A DNA stretch of 64,000 bases from Acidovorax sp. Leaf160 (lineage in GTDB: Bacteria > Pseudomonadota > Gammaproteobacteria > Burkholderiales > Burkholderiaceae_C), in contig NZ_LMOV01000012.1 in NCBI RefSeq assembly GCF_001424265.1, positions 453 through 64,452 on the forward strand, read 5' to 3'. Both the position numbers and the translations under genes were made by a program. Within the stretch, counting starts at the first letter, position 1; the number at the start of each line of letters is the position of its first letter. The notes under the pieces were generated by a model that ran no database searches, was not told where the DNA came from, and saw only the letters and a program-made list of their open reading frames with translations. Positions 37,027 to 46,046 of this stretch are shown one piece after another.

Positions 37027-37359
37027 ATGTTCAACAAGGGACAACTCGCCGGCCTCATGAAGCAGGCCCAGGCCATGCAGGACAACCTGAAGAAAGCCCA
37101 GGACGAACTCGCCCACATCGAGGTGGAAGGCGAATCGGGTGCCGGCCTCGTGAAGGTCCTGATGACCTGCAAGCACGACGTCAAGCGCGTGACCATCGAC
37201 CCGAGCCTGCTGGCGGAAGACAAGGACATGCTGGAAGACCTGGTGGCAGCTGCCTTCAACGCGGCCGTGCGCCGCGCGGAAGAGACGTCGCAGGAGAAGA
37301 TGGGCAAGCTGACGGCGGGGATGCCAGGCCTCCCCGGCGGCATGAAATTCCCTTTTTGA
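37027..37359 (+). CDS. YbaB/EbfC family nucleoid-associated protein
   Basis: A 110-residue protein of the YbaB/EbfC family, small dimeric DNA-binding proteins regularly found between dnaX and recR. It begins [20 protein letters not shown] and has the strand-rich core [29 protein letters not shown] precedes the ATG at 37027; upstream in-frame codons are not protein-like. The stop is directly followed by a large hairpin repeat. Confidence 0.95.
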   Translation: MFNKGQLAGLMKQAQAMQDNLKKAQDELAHIEVEGESGAGLVKVLMTCKHDVKRVTIDPSLLAEDKDMLEDLVAAAFNAAVRRAEETSQEKMGKLTAGMPGLPGGMKFPF

Positions 37360-37483
37360 GGGCGTGGGCTACTGCGCGGGCCATCTGCGTCGTTGGGCGG
37401 TGCTCGGAATCCTCACGTACTTCCAGTACGTTCCGGTTCCTGTGCTCCGTCCGCCTAGCAGCTGATCCCGCCCGCTACGCCCG
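37360..37483. repeat. large imperfect hairpin repeat between ybaB and recR
   Basis: The centre is ACGTACT-TCC-AGTACGT (37415-37431). The flanks form an imperfect inverted repeat of about 50 bases per arm: CATCTGCGTCGTTGGGCGG on the left against CCGCCTAGCAGCTG on the right, with GGGCGT and ACGCCC at the ends. I recall a similar sequence as a recurring intergenic element in Comamonadaceae and Pseudomonas, but cannot name it. Confidence 0.65.
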
Positions 37484-37545
37484 ATGCGCCGCTGTTCAGT
37501 CGGCGGTGCCCGCTGCCGTTTGCTGTCCCTCGCTCCAGGAATCCC

Positions 37546-38136
37546 ATGTCCGATACCAGTTCTCTTGATGCCCTGATCCAGGCGCTGCGGCGGCTGCCGG
37601 GGGTCGGCGTGAAGTCCGCGCAGCGCATGGCTTTCCATCTGTTGCAGCATGACCGGTCGGGGGCGGCCGTGCTGTCGCGGGCGCTGCACGAGGCGACGCA
37701 GTCGGTGCGGCACTGCGAGCGCTGCCACACCTTCACCGAGGCGGCGATCTGCGAGGTCTGCCAGGACCCGGAGCGCGACGCCACGCGGCTGGCGGTGGTG
37801 GAAACGCCGGCCGACCAGGCGGCGCTGGAGCGCACTGGCGCGTTCAAGGGCCTTTACTTCGTGCTGATGGGGCGGCTTTCGCCGCTCGACGGCGTGGGGC
37901 CGGGCGACATCGGCTTCAAGCAACTGCTAGAGCGGGCGGCCGATGGGGTGGTGCAGGAGGTCATTCTGGCCACCAGCTTCACGGCCGAGGGCGAGGCCAC
38001 GGCCCATGCCATCAGCGAGACGCTCAAGAGCCGCGGCGTGCACGTCACCCGGCTGGCGCGCGGGGTGCCCGTGGGCAGCGAGCTGGAATATGTCGATTTG
38101 GGCACGATCGCGCATGCGCTGGTCGATCGGCGGTGA
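37546..38136 (+). CDS. recR: recombination mediator RecR
   Basis: A 196-residue RecR. It has the N-terminal helix-hairpin-helix ([23 protein letters not shown]), a zinc finger with Cys57, Cys60, Cys69 and Cys72 (CERC, CEVC), and a Toprim domain ([14 protein letters not shown], then LFVLMG-like [16 protein letters not shown]). RecR with RecO and RecF loads RecA on SSB-coated gaps. Weak GGAA before the ATG. Confidence 0.97.
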   Translation: MSDTSSLDALIQALRRLPGVGVKSAQRMAFHLLQHDRSGAAVLSRALHEATQSVRHCERCHTFTEAAICEVCQDPERDATRLAVVETPADQAALERTGAFKGLYFVLMGRLSPLDGVGPGDIGFKQLLERAADGVVQEVILATSFTAEGEATAHAISETLKSRGVHVTRLARGVPVGSELEYVDLGTIAHALVDRR

Positions 38137-38207
38137 ACGTTCCGCCTGGAATGTCCGGCCAGCGGGGCGCATGGCCGCCCTCGCAAAGTCACAACGATGG
38201 GTGATTT

Positions 38208-38270
38208 GCTATTAAAATAATAGCATAAGGCCCTGGTATATCAAGCGCTGGCGGCTCAAAACACTCTTGA
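38208..38270 (+). repeat. head-tail repeat, copy 6 (recR downstream)
   Basis: Head GCTATTAAAATAATAGC at 38208-38224, 20 bases, then GCGCTGGCGG at 38245, then CTCAAAACACTCTTGA. This is the best-preserved copy and shares the far tail AAAACACTCT with copy 9. It lies between recR and the MAPEG gene and could also serve as a transcript end. Confidence 0.9.
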
Positions 38271-38285
38271 AAGCTTCCGGACACC

Positions 38286-38693
38286 ATGAACACGACTCTG
38301 CATGCAGCCCGCTTCACGGCCGCCTACTGGTGCGTGCTCATCGCCGCGCTGCTGCCGGTGCTGTGCGCGGTGCTGGCCAAGCGCGGCAGTTTCCGCCGCG
38401 CCGACAACGGCAATCCGCGGGCCTGGCTGGAGCGGCAGACGGGCTGGCGTGCCCGGGCCAACGCCGCGCAGGCCAACAGCTTCGAGTCGCTGCCCTTCTT
38501 CATCGGGGCCGTCGTCATCGCCCACCAGCTGGCGGCGCCGCAGACGGGGCTGGACATGCTGGCCCTCGGCTATGTGCTGCTGCGGGTGGCCTACATCGCG
38601 ATGTATGTGGGCGACATGGCCACGGCGCGCAGCATCGTCTGGACGGCAGGGCTGTTGGTGAACATCGCCATTCTGTTCGTCGGCTATCGCTGA
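38286..38693 (+). CDS. MAPEG family membrane protein
   Basis: A 135-residue protein with four hydrophobic segments. The N-terminus and the motif RADNGNPRAWLERQTGWRARANAAQANSFESLPFF are typical of the bacterial MAPEG family (membrane-associated proteins in eicosanoid and glutathione metabolism), which includes microsomal glutathione transferase relatives. Bacterial members are mostly uncharacterised. A dispersed repeat ends 16 bases before the ATG and no strong ribosome site is visible. Confidence 0.85.
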   Translation: MNTTLHAARFTAAYWCVLIAALLPVLCAVLAKRGSFRRADNGNPRAWLERQTGWRARANAAQANSFESLPFFIGAVVIAHQLAAPQTGLDMLALGYVLLRVAYIAMYVGDMATARSIVWTAGLLVNIAILFVGYR

Positions 38694-38845
38694 TGGGCGC
38701 TCCCGCCGCGCGGCCGGCCGCGCCGCCCTCCGGAAAAACCCCGGTAAGTACTCACCCGGCAAGACGCAACCGGCCGGCTTGATGCACACTGGCGGCCACC
38801 ATGCTGCAGTGCAGCATCGAACCGTTTTTCTCCTTCGACACGTTC

Positions 38846-39916
38846 ATGTCCACACCGTCCGTCACCCGGCGCCAATGGGGCGCACAAGCCGCGCTGGCTA
38901 CGGCCGCTGCGTGCTGGGGTGTGCCCGGGGCGCTGCGGGCGCAGCCACTGGCGGGTGATCCGGCGCGGGTGCGCATCGCGGTGGGCGGGTGCCGGACGCT
39001 CTACTACCTGCCGCTCGTCATCGCCGACGCGATGGGGTTTTTCAAGAGCGAAGGCCTGGCGGTTTCGCTGGTGGACCAGGCGGGCGGTGCCCTGGCGCTG
39101 CAGGCCCTGCGCGCCGGCGACGCCGACGTCTGCTGCGCCGCATACGAACACGGCCTGCGATGGGCTGCGGCTCCCGGCAGCACCGCGCCCCAGGCCTTGC
39201 GCAGCCTGGCGGTGCTGGGGCGAGCCCCGCAACTGGCGCTGGGCGCCTCCACGCGGACCTGGCCCGTGCGCAGCGTGGCGCGGTTCAAGGGCATGCGGGT
39301 CGGCGTGTCCTCTGCCGGCTCATCGACCGAATTCCTGGCGAGCCTCTGGCTGGCGCAGGCGGGCGCTTCGCTGGACGAGGTGCGCTTCGTCGGCGTGGGC
39401 TCGGGGCTGGGCGCGGTGGCGGCGCTGCGCCAGGGCGCAGTCCATGCGCTCTGCCATGCCGACCCATTGATGACCATGCTGGAGCAGCGGGGCGACATCC
39501 GCCTGCTGGCCGACACGCGGTCGCTGAAAGGGTCGGCCGAACTTTTCGCGGGCACGATGCCGGCCGCCTGCCTGCTGGTGCCGGCGGCTTTCGCCGAGCA
39601 GCGCCCCGCCCAGGCCCAGGCACTGGTCAACGGCCTGGTGCATGCACTGAAGTGGCTGCAGACGGCATCGCCTGCCGACTTGGCGCGTGCCGTGCCGGCC
39701 GACCACATGATGGGCGATCGCAGCGCCTATCTGGCCGCTTTCCAGCGCAACCGCGAGACGCTGTCGCCCGATGGCCTCATGCCGGCGGATGGCCCCGCCA
39801 CCGCGTTGCGCGCGCTGGCGCGCCTCTGGCCCGAACTGGACGCAGGCCGCGTGGGCCTGGCCTCCACCTTCACCGACGCCTACGTGCGCAAGGCGAAGCT
39901 CAAGTTCAACCTGTAG
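38846..39916 (+). CDS. ABC-type substrate-binding protein (NMT1/SsuA-like), Tat signal
   Basis: A 356-residue periplasmic binding protein of the NMT1/nitrate-sulfonate-taurine type. The twin-arginine signal TRRQWGAQAALATAA with a hydrophobic core ends near ALRAQP. The mature part starts RVRIAVGGCRTLYYLPLVIA and continues with GFFKSEGLAVSLVDQAGG, the family pattern. No permease or ATPase gene is adjacent, so it is an orphan and its ligand is unknown. The start was set at 38846 to place the signal peptide at the N-terminus; an ATG at 38801 would add 15 residues. Confidence 0.82.
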   Translation: MSTPSVTRRQWGAQAALATAAACWGVPGALRAQPLAGDPARVRIAVGGCRTLYYLPLVIADAMGFFKSEGLAVSLVDQAGGALALQALRAGDADVCCAAYEHGLRWAAAPGSTAPQALRSLAVLGRAPQLALGASTRTWPVRSVARFKGMRVGVSSAGSSTEFLASLWLAQAGASLDEVRFVGVGSGLGAVAALRQGAVHALCHADPLMTMLEQRGDIRLLADTRSLKGSAELFAGTMPAACLLVPAAFAEQRPAQAQALVNGLVHALKWLQTASPADLARAVPADHMMGDRSAYLAAFQRNRETLSPDGLMPADGPATALRALARLWPELDAGRVGLASTFTDAYVRKAKLKFNL

Positions 39917-40199
39917 TGGGTTTTCATCAGATTGGCCGGGGTCGGGGCCCGGTCGCAACCCGGGGGCAGGAGTTTCCGGTGAGCCCATCTGAGCAGACGG
40001 ACGGCAAAGCGCTTCCGGCGTGGAACGCCAGGTCGATGGCTCGGTCGCCAGGTCGGTCGGTCACTCGGTCGCTGCGCTCGCTCACTGCGCCACCGTCCGA
40101 CAGCCACGGCAGGGGCCGGCGCGCTAGAGTCGCCGTGCCGCGGCAGCGGTTCCGCACGCCGCTCCCGTTCCTGTTCCTGTTCCTTGCAAGGAAACCGTC
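39917..40199. other. intergenic region with short repeats
   Basis: 283 bases without a gene. It contains tandem GGTCGGTC-type repeats (about 40036-40075) and a CTGTTC hexamer repeat (about 40166-40185) just before the small membrane-protein gene. No clear promoter is visible. Confidence 0.45.
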
Positions 40200-40352
40200 A
40201 TGTCGCTCAACCTCAGCATCGGCCCGCTCGTCGCACTCATCGCCGGCATCCTGATTCTCGTGATGCCCCGGCTGCTGAACATCATCGTGGCGCTCTACCT
40301 GATCGTCATCGGCATCCTGGGCCTGATCGGCATGGGCAACCTGCATTTCTGA
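40200..40352 (+). CDS. DUF3096-like 50-residue membrane protein
   Basis: A 50-residue protein: MSLNLSIGPLVALIAGILIL, then a polar VMPRLLN turn and a second hydrophobic stretch ending IGMGNLHF. Two membrane segments joined by a Pro-Arg turn and the length match the DUF3096 family of tiny bacterial membrane proteins, whose function is unknown. AAGGAAA lies about 9 bases before the ATG, which supports translation. It stands alone between the orphan binding protein and convergent mltD, with a CTGTTC hexamer repeat in its leader. Confidence 0.82.
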   Translation: MSLNLSIGPLVALIAGILILVMPRLLNIIVALYLIVIGILGLIGMGNLHF

Positions 40353-40460
40353 CCGGCACCTACCACCTTGCCGCCCCATGCGGGCGGGGCGAGGGGTGGG
40401 GTGGGTGGGGCGTCTGGCACTCGCTGACCGGCGCGCCGGGAGCGCAGGGCGGCAGGCCGC

Positions 40461-42005
40461 TCAGCGCTTCTTGACCTTCGAGGGCGTGCCGCCCTTGCGG
40501 GCCACTGCGGCCTGCTTGGTCGTGCGCGGCGCGACCTGCTGCTTGGACGCCGTAGAGGTATTGCGCACACTGGCTGCCGGCACCCGCGCAGTGGAGGTGG
40601 CTGCGAGGCGCACCGGCAGGTACATCACCACGGCCTGGCCGGCCTTGAACGAGGCGTTCGCCTTCACGTCGTTCCAGTCGGCCACGTTGTCGGCGGTGAC
40701 CTTGTAGCGGCGGGCGATGCTGGCCACCGTTTCGCGCTTGCCGGCGCGCACGGTGGTGCGGCGGGTGACGATTTCCGGGGTGAAGGCGACCTGGCCGTTG
40801 TCGGCCAGCTGGCTCGACACGTCCTGCCGCGTGGTGGTCGCGCGCGGCACCATCAGCGCGGAGCCGGCCTTGATCATCATGCGCGGCGGAATGCCGTTCA
40901 CGCTGCGCAGGTCGGCCTCGGCCATGCCCACCCGCTGCGCAGCGGCGGCCACCGTCAGGTTGGTGGGGGCGGTCCATACCGTCCAGCTGGCGTACTGGCC
41001 TTCGGAATGGGCTTCGAAATTCTTGCGGAAGACCTGGGCGTTGTCCCAGGGCAGCAGGATCTGCGGCATGCCGGCCGCCAGGATCACAGGCTTGTGCAGC
41101 GAAGGGTTGAGCGCGCGGAAGTCGGACTCGCGGATGCCGGCGAGGCTTGCCACCAGCGACACGTCCATGTCGCGCGTGATGTCCACCACCTGGAAGAAGG
41201 GGTGGTTTTCGATCAGCGGCAATTCGGTGTTGAAGGCCTGCGGCCGGGCGACGATGTTCTTCACCGCCTGCAGCTTGGGCACGTACATGCGCGTCTCGGC
41301 CGGCATGGTGAGGTCGGTGTAGCCGGTGGGCAGGCCGAGCTTCTCATTGCGGGCGATGGCACGGCCGACGTTGCCCTGGCCCCAGTTGTAGGCGGCCAGC
41401 GCCAGGTGCCAGTCGCCGAACATGCCGTAGAGCTTCTGCAGGTAGTCGAGCGCGGCACGGGTCGAGGCCAGCACGTCGCGCCGGTCGTCGCGGAAGGCGT
41501 TCTGCTTCAGGTCGAAGTCGCTGCCGGTCGCGGGCATGAACTGCCACATGCCGACTGCCTTGACGCTGGAAACCGCCTGCGGATTGAAGGCGCTTTCGAT
41601 GTAGGGCAGCAAGGCCAGCTCGGTCGGCATGCCGCGCCGCTCCAGTTCCTCGACGATGTGAAAGAGGTATTTGCTGGAGCGCTCGGTCATGCGCTGCATG
41701 TAGTCGGGCCGGGTGGCATACCACTGCTCGCGGTCGGTCACCAGGTCGCCCTGCAGGTCCGGCATGGCGAAGCCGCGCCGGATGCGGTCCCACAGGTCGG
41801 ACGGTGCGTAGAGCGACATCACCTCGCCGCTGCCGGCCTGGGCGGCCGTGATGGGGCGCAGCGGGCCGGAGGGGATCTGCGACGACGTCGGCAGTCCGCT
41901 TTCCGTGTTGGTGGACGAGGACGACAGTCCGCCGGGCGCGCCCGTGGTGGCGCAGCCGGTCAGCCATACCAGGCTGGCGACGGCCAGAATCTTCAGCATC
42001 TTCAT
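40461..42005 (-). CDS. mltD: membrane-bound lytic murein transglycosylase D
   Basis: A 514-residue lipoprotein. The signal MKMLKILAVASLVWLTGC has a lipobox with Cys18. The SLT domain has the catalytic Glu137 in LLPYIESAFNPQ, then VGMWQFMPATG and LALAAYNWGQGNVGRAI; it cleaves peptidoglycan glycan strands to 1,6-anhydro ends. Two LysM-like modules follow at about residues 345-400 and 425-475, then a Lys/Arg/Ala-rich tail. The start overlaps the gloB stop (ATGA), so the two are coupled. Confidence 0.93.
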   Translation of the reverse strand: MKMLKILAVASLVWLTGCATTGAPGGLSSSSTNTESGLPTSSQIPSGPLRPITAAQAGSGEVMSLYAPSDLWDRIRRGFAMPDLQGDLVTDREQWYATRPDYMQRMTERSSKYLFHIVEELERRGMPTELALLPYIESAFNPQAVSSVKAVGMWQFMPATGSDFDLKQNAFRDDRRDVLASTRAALDYLQKLYGMFGDWHLALAAYNWGQGNVGRAIARNEKLGLPTGYTDLTMPAETRMYVPKLQAVKNIVARPQAFNTELPLIENHPFFQVVDITRDMDVSLVASLAGIRESDFRALNPSLHKPVILAAGMPQILLPWDNAQVFRKNFEAHSEGQYASWTVWTAPTNLTVAAAAQRVGMAEADLRSVNGIPPRMMIKAGSALMVPRATTTRQDVSSQLADNGQVAFTPEIVTRRTTVRAGKRETVASIARRYKVTADNVADWNDVKANASFKAGQAVVMYLPVRLAATSTARVPAASVRNTSTASKQQVAPRTTKQAAVARKGGTPSKVKKR

Positions 42006-42844
42006 CGGAAATCGTTCTTCCATTGACGCAGCGCCGCCAGCACCTGGACGGCATCTGCAGGATTGACGCGAGCGTCGAAGGCCTGGGCGGCCTGGGCCAC
42101 GGCGGACTCGCGGGTGCGCAGAAAAGGGTTGATGTTGCGTTCCGTCGCCATGCGCGAAGGCAGCGTGGGCAGCCCCCGGGCGCGCAGCGACTCGCATTCG
42201 GACAGGTGATGGAGCAGGGCCTGGTTGCCAGGTTCCACCGCATAGGCAAAACGCAGGTTCGAAAGTGTGTACTCGTGCGCGCAGCACACCCGGGTGTCGC
42301 CGGGCAGGGCGGCCAGCGTGTCGAGCGATGCCTGCATCTGCGCGGGCGTGCCCTCGAAGAGCCGGCCGCAGCCGCCGGAAAACAGCGTGTCGCCGCAGAA
42401 GACGGCAGGTGTGCCGCCCAGGCGCGCGCCGTCCGGCTGGGTGCCGTCCAGGGCCGCGTGCTGCGCTGCGGGCGAGGCCGCATCCAGGTCGGCGCAGTAG
42501 TAGGCGATGTGGCCGCTGGTGTGGCCGGGCACGTCGAAGACCTCGAACCGCAGGCCCAGGGCCGTGACCCCGTCGCCCTGGGACAGCCGCGTGACGGGTT
42601 CGGGAATGGTTTCATGCGCCGGCCCGTAGACGAGGGCGCCGGTCGCCTCCCGCAAGGCCGCCACTCCGCCGACATGATCGGCATGGTGGTGCGTGACTAG
42701 AATCGCGTGCAATCGCAGCCCGGTGCGGCCCAGTGCCTCGAACACCGGGGCGGCATCACCGGGATCCACCACGACGGCGTCCACCGCGTCGTGCAGCATC
42801 CAGATGTAGTTGTCGGCAAAGGCGGGCAGCGGCAGCAAGTTCAT
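42002..42844 (-). CDS. gloB: hydroxyacylglutathione hydrolase (glyoxalase II)
   Basis: A 280-residue metallo-beta-lactamase-fold enzyme. The metal site THHHADHVGG (His52, His54, Asp56, His57) and the C-terminal RARGLPTLPSRMATERNINPFLR are typical of GloB. It hydrolyses S-lactoylglutathione from methylglyoxal detoxification. Its ATG (42844-42842) overlaps the ATG of the divergent methyltransferase gene by two bases. It ends in a 4-base overlap with mltD. Confidence 0.95.
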   Translation of the reverse strand: MNLLPLPAFADNYIWMLHDAVDAVVVDPGDAAPVFEALGRTGLRLHAILVTHHHADHVGGVAALREATGALVYGPAHETIPEPVTRLSQGDGVTALGLRFEVFDVPGHTSGHIAYYCADLDAASPAAQHAALDGTQPDGARLGGTPAVFCGDTLFSGGCGRLFEGTPAQMQASLDTLAALPGDTRVCCAHEYTLSNLRFAYAVEPGNQALLHHLSECESLRARGLPTLPSRMATERNINPFLRTRESAVAQAAQAFDARVNPADAVQVLAALRQWKNDFR

Positions 42845-43625
42845 GAGCGACGAAATTATAGGTTTGCACCGTTGGTTCGACTCACCCCCCGGCCGTTACC
42901 TGCTGGCCTGGGAGCAGCAACAGTACGACGAACTGGTGGCTGACATCTTCGGCTATCACGCCGTCCAACTGGGCATGTCGGGCTTGCAGGGCCTGCGCGC
43001 CAACCGCATGCCGCACCGCTGGCTGGCCCTGGGGCTGGAGGAATCGCGCCTGCCGCCGGAGCCTGGCGCGCCGGTGCCGGCACCGGACCTGCTGGCCTAT
43101 CCGGTGGCCCTGCCGTTCGACGCGGCCAGCATCGATCTGGTGCTTTTGCCCCACGCGCTCGAGCTGAGCGTGGACCCCCATGCGGCCCTGCGCGAGGTCG
43201 AACGGGTGCTGGTGCCCGAAGGCCGGGTGGTCATCAGTGGCCTGAATCCGTGGAGCCTCTGGGGGCTGCGCCAGCGCCGGGCCCGGCTCTACCAGCGCTT
43301 CCACGCGGGCGGCGAACTGTATTTGCCCGATGTGGGCGAATTCATCGCGCCGGGCCGCATGCGCGACTGGCTGCGGCTGCTGAATTTCGAGGTCGACTCC
43401 CTGAGCTTCGGCTGCTACCGGCCTGCGGTCGGCCAGACGCGCTGGCTGGACCGTTTCGACTGGATGGACGGTTTGGGTGCGCGCTGGTGGCCGATACTCG
43501 GGGCCGCCTACACCGTCGTCGCGGTCAAGCGCGTGCACGGCATGCGGTTGATGGCGCCGCCCTGGCGCGCGTCGCCGCAGCCGGCTGCGGCCACCGTGCC
43601 GGTGGCCCAGCGGCGGCGTCGCTGA
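42843..43625 (+). CDS. class I SAM-dependent methyltransferase
   Basis: A 260-residue protein found next to gloB and rnhA in most betaproteobacteria. It has a Rossmann-type methyltransferase core of the Methyltransf_11 kind: AYPVALPFDAASIDLVLLPH and LREVERVLVPEGRVVISGLNPWSLWGLR, but the usual Gly-rich motif I is weak. The substrate is unknown. The ATG at 42843 is directly back-to-back with the gloB start, so its promoter must lie inside gloB. Confidence 0.85.
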   Translation: MSDEIIGLHRWFDSPPGRYLLAWEQQQYDELVADIFGYHAVQLGMSGLQGLRANRMPHRWLALGLEESRLPPEPGAPVPAPDLLAYPVALPFDAASIDLVLLPHALELSVDPHAALREVERVLVPEGRVVISGLNPWSLWGLRQRRARLYQRFHAGGELYLPDVGEFIAPGRMRDWLRLLNFEVDSLSFGCYRPAVGQTRWLDRFDWMDGLGARWWPILGAAYTVVAVKRVHGMRLMAPPWRASPQPAAATVPVAQRRRR

Positions 43626-43711
43626 CGGCGTGGGGTGGGTGGAGTCGTGGTGGTTCCCCGCTGGGGTGAACTTTCGTTGGGTTGGGTTGGCAAGCGCAAG
43701 GGAGCGAGTTT

Positions 43712-44161
43712 TTGAATCAGGTCGTGATCTATACCGATGGGGCATGCAAGGGCAACCCCGGGCCCGGGGGCTGGGGCGTGGTGCTGCGCTCGGGCGCACT
43801 CGAAAAGGAACTGTTCGGCGGAGAGCTCGACACGACCAACAACCGCATGGAGCTGCTGGCCGTGATCGAGGCGCTGGCGGCGCTCAAGCGGCCGTGTGCG
43901 GTGACGCTGTTTCTCGACAGCCAGTACGTGCGCAAGGGCATCACCGAATGGGTGCAGGGCTGGAAGAAGAAAGGCTGGCGCACCGCAGCCGGCCAGCCCG
44001 TCAAGAATGTGGAACTGTGGAAGCGCCTGGACGACCTGGTCGCCACGTCCGGTCACGTGATCGACTGGCGCTGGGTCAAGGGCCATGCCGGCGATCCGGG
44101 CAACGAACGCGCCGATGCGCTGGCGAACAAGGGCGTGGACAAAGCCCTCGGACGCGGCTGA
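43712..44161 (+). CDS. rnhA: ribonuclease HI
   Basis: A 149-residue RNase HI that cuts RNA in RNA-DNA hybrids. Metal ligands are Asp9 ([16 protein letters not shown]), Glu47 (NNRMELLA), Asp69 (LFLDSQYV) and Asp135 (NERADALAN), with the catalytic His125 in VKGHAG. The start is taken as TTG at 43712 because it gives the family N-terminus [10 protein letters not shown] and has GGGAG about 8 bases upstream; no ATG fits. Confidence 0.95.
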   Translation: MNQVVIYTDGACKGNPGPGGWGVVLRSGALEKELFGGELDTTNNRMELLAVIEALAALKRPCAVTLFLDSQYVRKGITEWVQGWKKKGWRTAAGQPVKNVELWKRLDDLVATSGHVIDWRWVKGHAGDPGNERADALANKGVDKALGRG

Positions 44162-44228
44162 ACGAGGGGACGGCCGTTCCGCATCCACGCTGACGGGAAC
44201 GGCGGCCTGCCGATCTGCCCGGGTGCTC

Positions 44229-44561
44229 TCAGGCTGCGGCCGTGATCTCCTGCACGGCCTCGTGGATGCTCTGCGCGTCCTGCGGCCGCACCAGCCGCGC
44301 CATCTCCTTGCCGTCCCGCAGGAACACCAGCGTGGGCCAGAGCTTCACGCCGAAGCTGCGTCCCAGGCGCTGGCCCGGACCGTCCTCGACCTTCACGTGG
44401 TCGACCTCGCCGCGGTCTTCCAGCGCCTGCTGGATGAGCGGCTGCGCGCGCTGGCAGTAGCCGCACCAGGGCGTGCCGAATTCGACGACGGTGGCTCCGC
44501 TGCTGCGGTCCACGTCTTCCCGGGTGGGCGGCTGCACGAGGTGCCGGTCGGCAAAGGGCAT
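44229..44561 (-). CDS. thioredoxin-like protein with WCGYC site
   Basis: A 110-residue thioredoxin-fold protein without signal peptide. The active site is PWCGYCQRA with Cys33 and Cys36, and the cis-Pro is in KLWPTLVFL. The YC variant of the motif distinguishes it from TrxA; it probably reduces a specific cytosolic partner. AGGAGA lies 5 bases before the ATG. It stands between convergent rnhA and cotranslated moeA without obvious functional link. Confidence 0.88.
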   Translation of the reverse strand: MPFADRHLVQPPTREDVDRSSGATVVEFGTPWCGYCQRAQPLIQQALEDRGEVDHVKVEDGPGQRLGRSFGVKLWPTLVFLRDGKEMARLVRPQDAQSIHEAVQEITAAA

Positions 44562-44660
44562 GGGTGTCTCCTGGGTGTCGGGTGAAGGGGGCGGCGTGGC
44601 GGCAGGTGGACGCCTTCTCGCGCGTGGCCCCGTTCTAAGGCAGGCGCGCAGCCCGGCCTG

Positions 44661-46046
44661 TCAGACCACGCCTTCAAACATCATCACATCCACCGTGTCG
44701 CCGGCTGCCACATGGCCATGGCCATGGTGCAGCACGATGAGGCCGTTGGCCTGCACCATGGAGCTGAGCACGCCCGACCCCTGGTTGCCGGTGGTGCGTA
44801 CCTGCAGCGTGCCATCGGGCGCGGTGGAAACCCAGCCGCGCTGGTATTCGGTGCGGCCGGCTTTCTTGCGCAGGGGCTCGGTGCTGACCGCGCGCAGCAG
44901 CGGCGGCGGAGCTTCGCTGCAACCCATCATGCGCAGCAGGGCTGGCCGCACGAAGGCGAAGAAGGTCACCATCACCGCCACCGGGTTGCCGGGCAGGCCG
45001 AACAGCACGGCGCCATCGTGCTGCTCGTTGCTATCAATATGATAGCTTGATGTCTCGGTGGAATCTGCGCTCGGGGGCGATTTGGCTTGCAGTGTGCTCC
45101 GCCCAGCGATGCGCCCCACCGCCATGGGCCGGCCGGGCCGCATGGCGATGCGCCAGAAGGCCACGTCGCCCAGCTGCTTCATCATGGCGCGGGTGTGGTC
45201 GGCCTCGCCGACGCTGACGCCGCCGCTGGTGATGACGGCATCGGCCTGCGCCGCCGCCCGGCGGAAGGCCGCTTCCAGCTGCGCGGGCTCATCGGGCACC
45301 ACGCCCAGGTCGATCACCTCCACGCCCAGCCGCGTCAGCAGGCCGAAGACCGTGTAGCGGTTGCTGTCGTAGACGGCGCCCTCGCGCGGCTGCTCGCCCA
45401 GGCTCAGGATTTCGTCGCCGGTGGAGAAATAGGCCACCCGCAGCCGGCGCACGACGCGCACCGTCGGCAGGCCGAGGCTGGCGACCAGGCCCAGGGCGGC
45501 CGGGGCCAGGCGCGTGCCGCGTTCCAGCGCCACGCCGCCCTGCGAAAGGTCTTCGCCCATCAACCGGCGGTTGTCGCCCCGGCGCAGCACGTCGGCGGCG
45601 ATGTGCACCCGGTCGCCGTCGGTGGTCGTGAATTCCTGCGGCACCACCGTGTCGAGTCCTGCAGGCATCACGGCGCCCGTCATGATCTTCACGCAGTCGC
45701 CGGACTGCAGCGTGCCCGACCACGCTGCGCCGGCCAGTGCGGTGCCCACGCAACGCAGGCTCAGGGCCTGGCCCGCGCGCAGTTGCGCACCATCGAAGGC
45801 ATAGCCGTCCATGGCCGAGTTGTCGTGCGGAGGCACGCTGACGGGCGAGACGATGTCCTGCGCCAGCACGCGGCCCAGCGCGTCGAAGATGCCGACCGTT
45901 TCGCTGCCGGTGACCGGCTGCACCAGCCGCTCGAGGAACTGCTGCACGCCGGCAGCGCTCAGCGCCTGCGGGTCGTAGCCCTGCAGTTCAGCGGCGATCT
46001 CGGCGATGGTGCGGGGCGGGCAGGGGGCTTGGGCGCGGTCGTTCAT
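44661..46046 (-). CDS. moeA: molybdopterin molybdenumtransferase MoeA with repeat-encoded insert
   Basis: A 461-residue MoeA, which inserts molybdate into adenylylated molybdopterin. Family features are [14 protein letters not shown] (about 72-85), [37 protein letters not shown] and [12 protein letters not shown]. Between [12 protein letters not shown] and [11 protein letters not shown] there is an extra stretch of about 30 residues (around 315-345, including [16 protein letters not shown]) that comes from the in-frame head-tail repeat copy 7; it sits in a surface-loop position just before the active-site loop. The start overlaps the mobA stop (ATGA). Confidence 0.94.
   Translation of the reverse strand: MNDRAQAPCPPRTIAEIAAELQGYDPQALSAAGVQQFLERLVQPVTGSETVGIFDALGRVLAQDIVSPVSVPPHDNSAMDGYAFDGAQLRAGQALSLRCVGTALAGAAWSGTLQSGDCVKIMTGAVMPAGLDTVVPQEFTTTDGDRVHIAADVLRRGDNRRLMGEDLSQGGVALERGTRLAPAALGLVASLGLPTVRVVRRLRVAYFSTGDEILSLGEQPREGAVYDSNRYTVFGLLTRLGVEVIDLGVVPDEPAQLEAAFRRAAAQADAVITSGGVSVGEADHTRAMMKQLGDVAFWRIAMRPGRPMAVGRIAGRSTLQAKSPPSADSTETSSYHIDSNEQHDGAVLFGLPGNPVAVMVTFFAFVRPALLRMMGCSEAPPPLLRAVSTEPLRKKAGRTEYQRGWVSTAPDGTLQVRTTGNQGSGVLSSMVQANGLIVLHHGHGHVAAGDTVDVMMFEGVV
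45030..45091 (+). repeat. head-tail repeat, copy 7 (inside moeA)
   Basis: Head GCTATCAATATGATAGC at 45030-45046, 20 bases, GCGCT at 45067. It is in antisense orientation to moeA and read through in frame. Confidence 0.9.
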
